Origin: GCA-003244245 sp036378735
GTDB lineage: Bacteria > Actinomycetota > Actinomycetes > Mycobacteriales > Pseudonocardiaceae
DNA length: 64,000 nt
Direction of reading: 5' to 3'
Assembly (NCBI GenBank): GCA_036378735.1
Contig: DASUVX010000144.1
Coordinates: forward strand, 72,380 to 136,379
Positions 61,554 to 64,000 of this stretch are shown piece after piece. A model generated the notes under the pieces. That model was not told the DNA's origin. It saw nothing but the letters and a program-made list of their open reading frames with translations, and made no database searches. The first letter of the stretch is position 1; each line of letters opens with the position of its first letter. The position numbers were made by a program, and so were the translations under genes.

Positions 61554-63112
61554 TCGGTCACCGTCTCGTCAACGCACTTCACGCCCTGCAGGACCACGGT
61601 GTGCCGGTTTCCCTCGTAGCTGAGCAACTTGCCACGCAGCCGCCGGGCCAGCTCCACCCCGGCCTGGTACGGGGTGGCCGGATCTCCCGTCGTGGACACC
61701 ACCAGTACCGGCGGCAGCCCGTCGAGCTGATCGGCCCCTAGGTTGCCGGTCGGTGGCACCGGCCAGAAAGCGCAGGCATCCCGGGCTGCGGATGGAGGCT
61801 GCCCGTCGTCGAGGAACGGCGCGGCTTGCCGGTAGCGCCGATCGGCCTCCTGGACCACTACCGGATCCGTGACCGGGGGGTCGTCAACGCAGCGAACGGC
61901 GGTGAAGGCGTCTTGGCTACCGGAGTAGCCGTGCGCGTCGCGCTGGTAGTAGATGTCGGCCAGGGTTAACAACGTTGAGCCGTCGCCCCTGGCCAGCTCG
62001 GTGAGGCCCTGGTTGAGCCGTGGCCAGAGCTGGTCGGTGTAGAGGGCCTGGATCGTTCCGATGGTCGCATCGGTGTAGGACAGTTTGCGGGTGCCGACCG
62101 GCAGCGCTGCCGTCGCCAGCGGTAGCAACAGATGCTGGAAATCCTGATTGGCCAGGAAGTGCGGAGTGTTGCCCAACCAACACTGGGGTTGCGAGCGGCA
62201 CCAGTCGACAAAGGCGTCGAACGACTGCTGGAATCCAGCGCCCTGGTTGGCCAAGCTTTCCACCACGTTGCCATTCGGCTCCAGCGCACCGTCGAGCACC
62301 ATCGCGCGCACGTTGCCCGGGAACTGCTCGGCGTATGAGGTGCCGATCCGGGTGCCGTAGGAGTAACCAAGGTAAGTCAGCTTCGTGTCGCCCAGCGCCG
62401 AGCGCATCACGTCCAGATCCCGCGCCACGTCCCTGGTGCCCGCGTTGGCGAGCATGTCCTTGCCCACTCGCTGGGCACACAGCGCGGCGTAGGCGCGGTT
62501 GTCGTCCTCGGTCCGCGCCACCCCGGCCGGCGAGGTGTCCAGGTCGACATCCAGCCGCTCGGCGTCCTCCTCCTCGGTGTTCCGGCAGACGATCTTGGGC
62601 TGGCTGGCGCCGACTCCCCGGGGGTCAAAACCGACCAGATCGAACCGGCGACCCAGATCGGTGCCGTTGACCGCCTTGGCCAGCGACGCGACCGCGGCCA
62701 TGCCCGACACCCCCGGGCCACCCGGATTGACGATCAGCGATCCCAGCCGCTCCTGCGGGTTGTCAGCGGGTCGGCGAAGCAGCCCGAGTTGCGCGGTGCG
62801 CCCTTGCGGGTTGGCGTAGTCCAGCGGCACGTCCAACTTGGCGCACTGGAAGGCGAGATCCTCGAACAACTGGCGGTCACGGTCGGTGGTGACGAAAGGC
62901 CGGCAGCCGCCCCAGCTCAGGCGCTGGCTGTAAAACCGGTCAAGACCCGGGGGCACCTGCCCGACCGCACTGTGCGGATACGGGACGGGCCCGCCGTTGG
63001 AAACCGGTCCGGCATCGTCGTCGGGCAGCCGGCTACCCGCGGCATCGGCGGTGCACCCACTCAAGGCGCACACCATCGTCAGCACGGCGGTTGAGCGCAA
63101 CAGGCGCGACAT
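61502..63112 (-). CDS. caeA: Cell-envelope serine hydrolase CaeA/Hip1-type
   Basis: 536 aa lipoprotein: signal peptide with LSGC lipobox, Cys20. Alpha/beta hydrolase of the tripeptidyl aminopeptidase group: oxyanion NPGGPGVSG, nucleophile elbow GYSYGTRIG, acid in STTGDPATP and His in EGNRHT. In M. tuberculosis Hip1/CaeA (Rv2224c) is an envelope serine protease affecting immune recognition. ATG 63112 is chosen for the signal peptide; the frame opens to 63157. Tail-to-tail overlap of 52 nt with the P55 gene. Confidence 0.92.
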   Translation of the reverse strand: MSRLLRSTAVLTMVCALSGCTADAAGSRLPDDDAGPVSNGGPVPYPHSAVGQVPPGLDRFYSQRLSWGGCRPFVTTDRDRQLFEDLAFQCAKLDVPLDYANPQGRTAQLGLLRRPADNPQERLGSLIVNPGGPGVSGMAAVASLAKAVNGTDLGRRFDLVGFDPRGVGASQPKIVCRNTEEEDAERLDVDLDTSPAGVARTEDDNRAYAALCAQRVGKDMLANAGTRDVARDLDVMRSALGDTKLTYLGYSYGTRIGTSYAEQFPGNVRAMVLDGALEPNGNVVESLANQGAGFQQSFDAFVDWCRSQPQCWLGNTPHFLANQDFQHLLLPLATAALPVGTRKLSYTDATIGTIQALYTDQLWPRLNQGLTELARGDGSTLLTLADIYYQRDAHGYSGSQDAFTAVRCVDDPPVTDPVVVQEADRRYRQAAPFLDDGQPPSAARDACAFWPVPPTGNLGADQLDGLPPVLVVSTTGDPATPYQAGVELARRLRGKLLSYEGNRHTVVLQGVKCVDETVTDYLVRLALPKRSSLCAT

Positions 63113-63167
63113 CCGCGCGATCCTAGGGTGCCCGCAGCAGCTCGCCGCCGGGGGCACTGGTGAGTGC

Positions 63168-63191
63168 GTAACAGCGTCATAACACTGTTAC
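63168..63191. promoter_or_regulatory. Near-perfect 24 bp palindrome between caeA and nadE
   Basis: GTAACAG-CGTCATAACA-CTGTTAC: 10 of 12 positions are symmetric about the centre. It lies 26 nt before the nadE start and 56 nt before the caeA start, in the divergent promoter region, a typical operator position for a dimeric repressor. GTAAC-n6-ATAAC inside it also resembles a GlnR half pair. Which regulator binds is unknown. Confidence 0.55.
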
Positions 63192-63216
63192 CCCGTTACC
63201 AGGGGATGATGTCCAT

Positions 63217-64000
63217 ATGCCCCAGCTGTGCGTTGCTATGGCCCAGGCGAACCCATGCGTCGGTGATATCGCGGGCAACGCGAAAATGATCTCCACGCGC
63301 TGCCGGGAGGCGGCCGCCGCCGGTGCGCACCTCGCGGTCTTCGGTGAGATGGCGCTCACCGGCTATCCGGTTGAGGACTTGGCGCTGCGCGGGTCGTTCG
63401 TCGCCGCTTCGGTGCGCGCTCTCCAGGCGCTGGCGGCCCAGCTGGTCGAGCACGGCTGCGGCGAGTTGGCCGCCGTTGTGGGGTATCTCGACTCCGATGA
63501 TCACGGTCCGCGCAACGCCGCAGCGGTGTTGTACCGCGGGCGCGTGGTCGCCCACCAGTTCAAGCACCACCTGCCCAATTACGGCGTGTTCGACGAACGC
63601 CGCTATTTCATCCCCGGCACCAGCTTGACCGTGTTCCGGCTGCACGGCCTGGAGATCGGGATGGTGATCTGCGAAGACCTCTGGCAGGAGGGCGGTCCGA
63701 TCACCGCCCTGGCGCAAGGCGGAGTCGACCTGATCGTCTCGCCCAACGCGTCGCCCTATGAACGCAACAAGGACGACACCCGACTGGCGCTGGTGGCCCG
63801 CCGCGCCCGAGAGGCGGGTGTGCCACTGGCCTACGCCAACCTGGTGGGCGGCCAGGACGAGCTGGTCTTCGACGGTGACTCGATGGTTGTCGACGGCCGC
63901 GGCGAGCTGCTGGTGCGGGCGCCGCAGTTTGTCGACCATTTCCTCACCTATGACCTGGATCTGCCGGCCGGGTCGTCCAGGCAGCAAGGGCGGTACGCCG
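63217..64000 (+). CDS. nadE: Glutamine-dependent NAD+ synthetase, partial (runs off right edge)
   Basis: 261 codons seen of an expected 650 or more. This is the N-terminal nitrilase-type glutaminase domain: Glu44 in FGEMALTGYP, the Lys in HQFKHHLPNYGVFDE and the Cys in ICEDLWQ make the catalytic triad. The C-terminal synthetase domain is beyond the window. It amidates deamido-NAD+ with glutamine. ATG 63217 follows AGGGGATG. Confidence 0.95.
   Translation, partial: MPQLCVAMAQANPCVGDIAGNAKMISTRCREAAAAGAHLAVFGEMALTGYPVEDLALRGSFVAASVRALQALAAQLVEHGCGELAAVVGYLDSDDHGPRNAAAVLYRGRVVAHQFKHHLPNYGVFDERRYFIPGTSLTVFRLHGLEIGMVICEDLWQEGGPITALAQGGVDLIVSPNASPYERNKDDTRLALVARRAREAGVPLAYANLVGGQDELVFDGDSMVVDGRGELLVRAPQFVDHFLTYDLDLPAGSSRQQGRYA

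Overview
This window reads as a chromosomal stretch of a GC-rich actinobacterium of the order Mycobacteriales. Most genes are recognisable, and many sit in the order of the Mycobacterium tuberculosis Rv2175c-Rv2224c region: Rv2175c/pknL, aroG, an Rv2179c-type nuclease, an Rv2182c-type acyltransferase, an Rv2185c-type protein, fadD15, pimB, an Rv2190c-type NlpC/P60 protein, trpD, ctaE-qcrCAB, ctaF-ctaC, asnB, an Rv2204c-type Fe-S protein, cobTS, ilvE, gcvT, pepB, sucB, lipBA, glnA1, glnE, glnA2, caeA. The genus cannot be fixed from the sequence alone. Differences from M. tuberculosis include a PknL that keeps PASTA repeats, a PPi-type phosphofructokinase, a galTK pair, an lpd gene next to sucB, a cobU-T-S cluster, and lprG-P55 beside glnA2.

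Layout: 1-8 kb carries a truncated Ser/Thr kinase, a DUF3516 helicase, a redoxin, a nitroreductase and the Rv2175c-pknL divergent pair. 8-21 kb is mostly minus strand: aromatic biosynthesis (aroG, trpD), pfp, envelope lipid enzymes (acyltransferase, FadD15, PimB') and two NlpC/P60 hydrolases, one behind a c-di-AMP (ydaO/yuaA) riboswitch. 21-28 kb is the cytochrome bcc-aa3 supercomplex set (ctaE-qcrCAB, ctaF-ctaC) with a decayed SnoaL-like gene between the two halves. 28-34 kb holds asnB, an A-type Fe-S protein and the lower cobalamin loop (cobU, cobT, cobS). 34-48 kb holds ilvE, galTK, gcvT, pepB and the lipoate block (lpd, sucB, lipB, lipA). 48-60 kb is nitrogen control: glnA1 behind a four-half-site GlnR box, glnE and glnA2, with a second kinase. 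The right end has lprG-P55, caeA and the start of nadE.

The most unusual content is not protein-coding. Long near-perfect palindromes lie directly at gene ends, often touching or containing stop codons. At least two families occur in two copies each (a nested CAGTCTG element at 7.86 and 56.84 kb; an ATGTCTCC element at 34.15 and 47.74 kb), with single long hairpins at 11.0 and 20.0 kb and a mirror-symmetric double-stop hairpin between fadD15 and pimB. Downstream of glnA1 is an AT-rich run of hairpins with two interleaved perfect inverted repeats (49947-50001), which could be a switching RNA. Four genes look broken or split: the SnoaL-like gene, an antiporter N-terminus, an SDR C-terminal tail and a GNAT acetyltransferase. 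Many start codons lie 6-9 nt after a TANNNT -10 box, suggesting widespread leaderless transcription.
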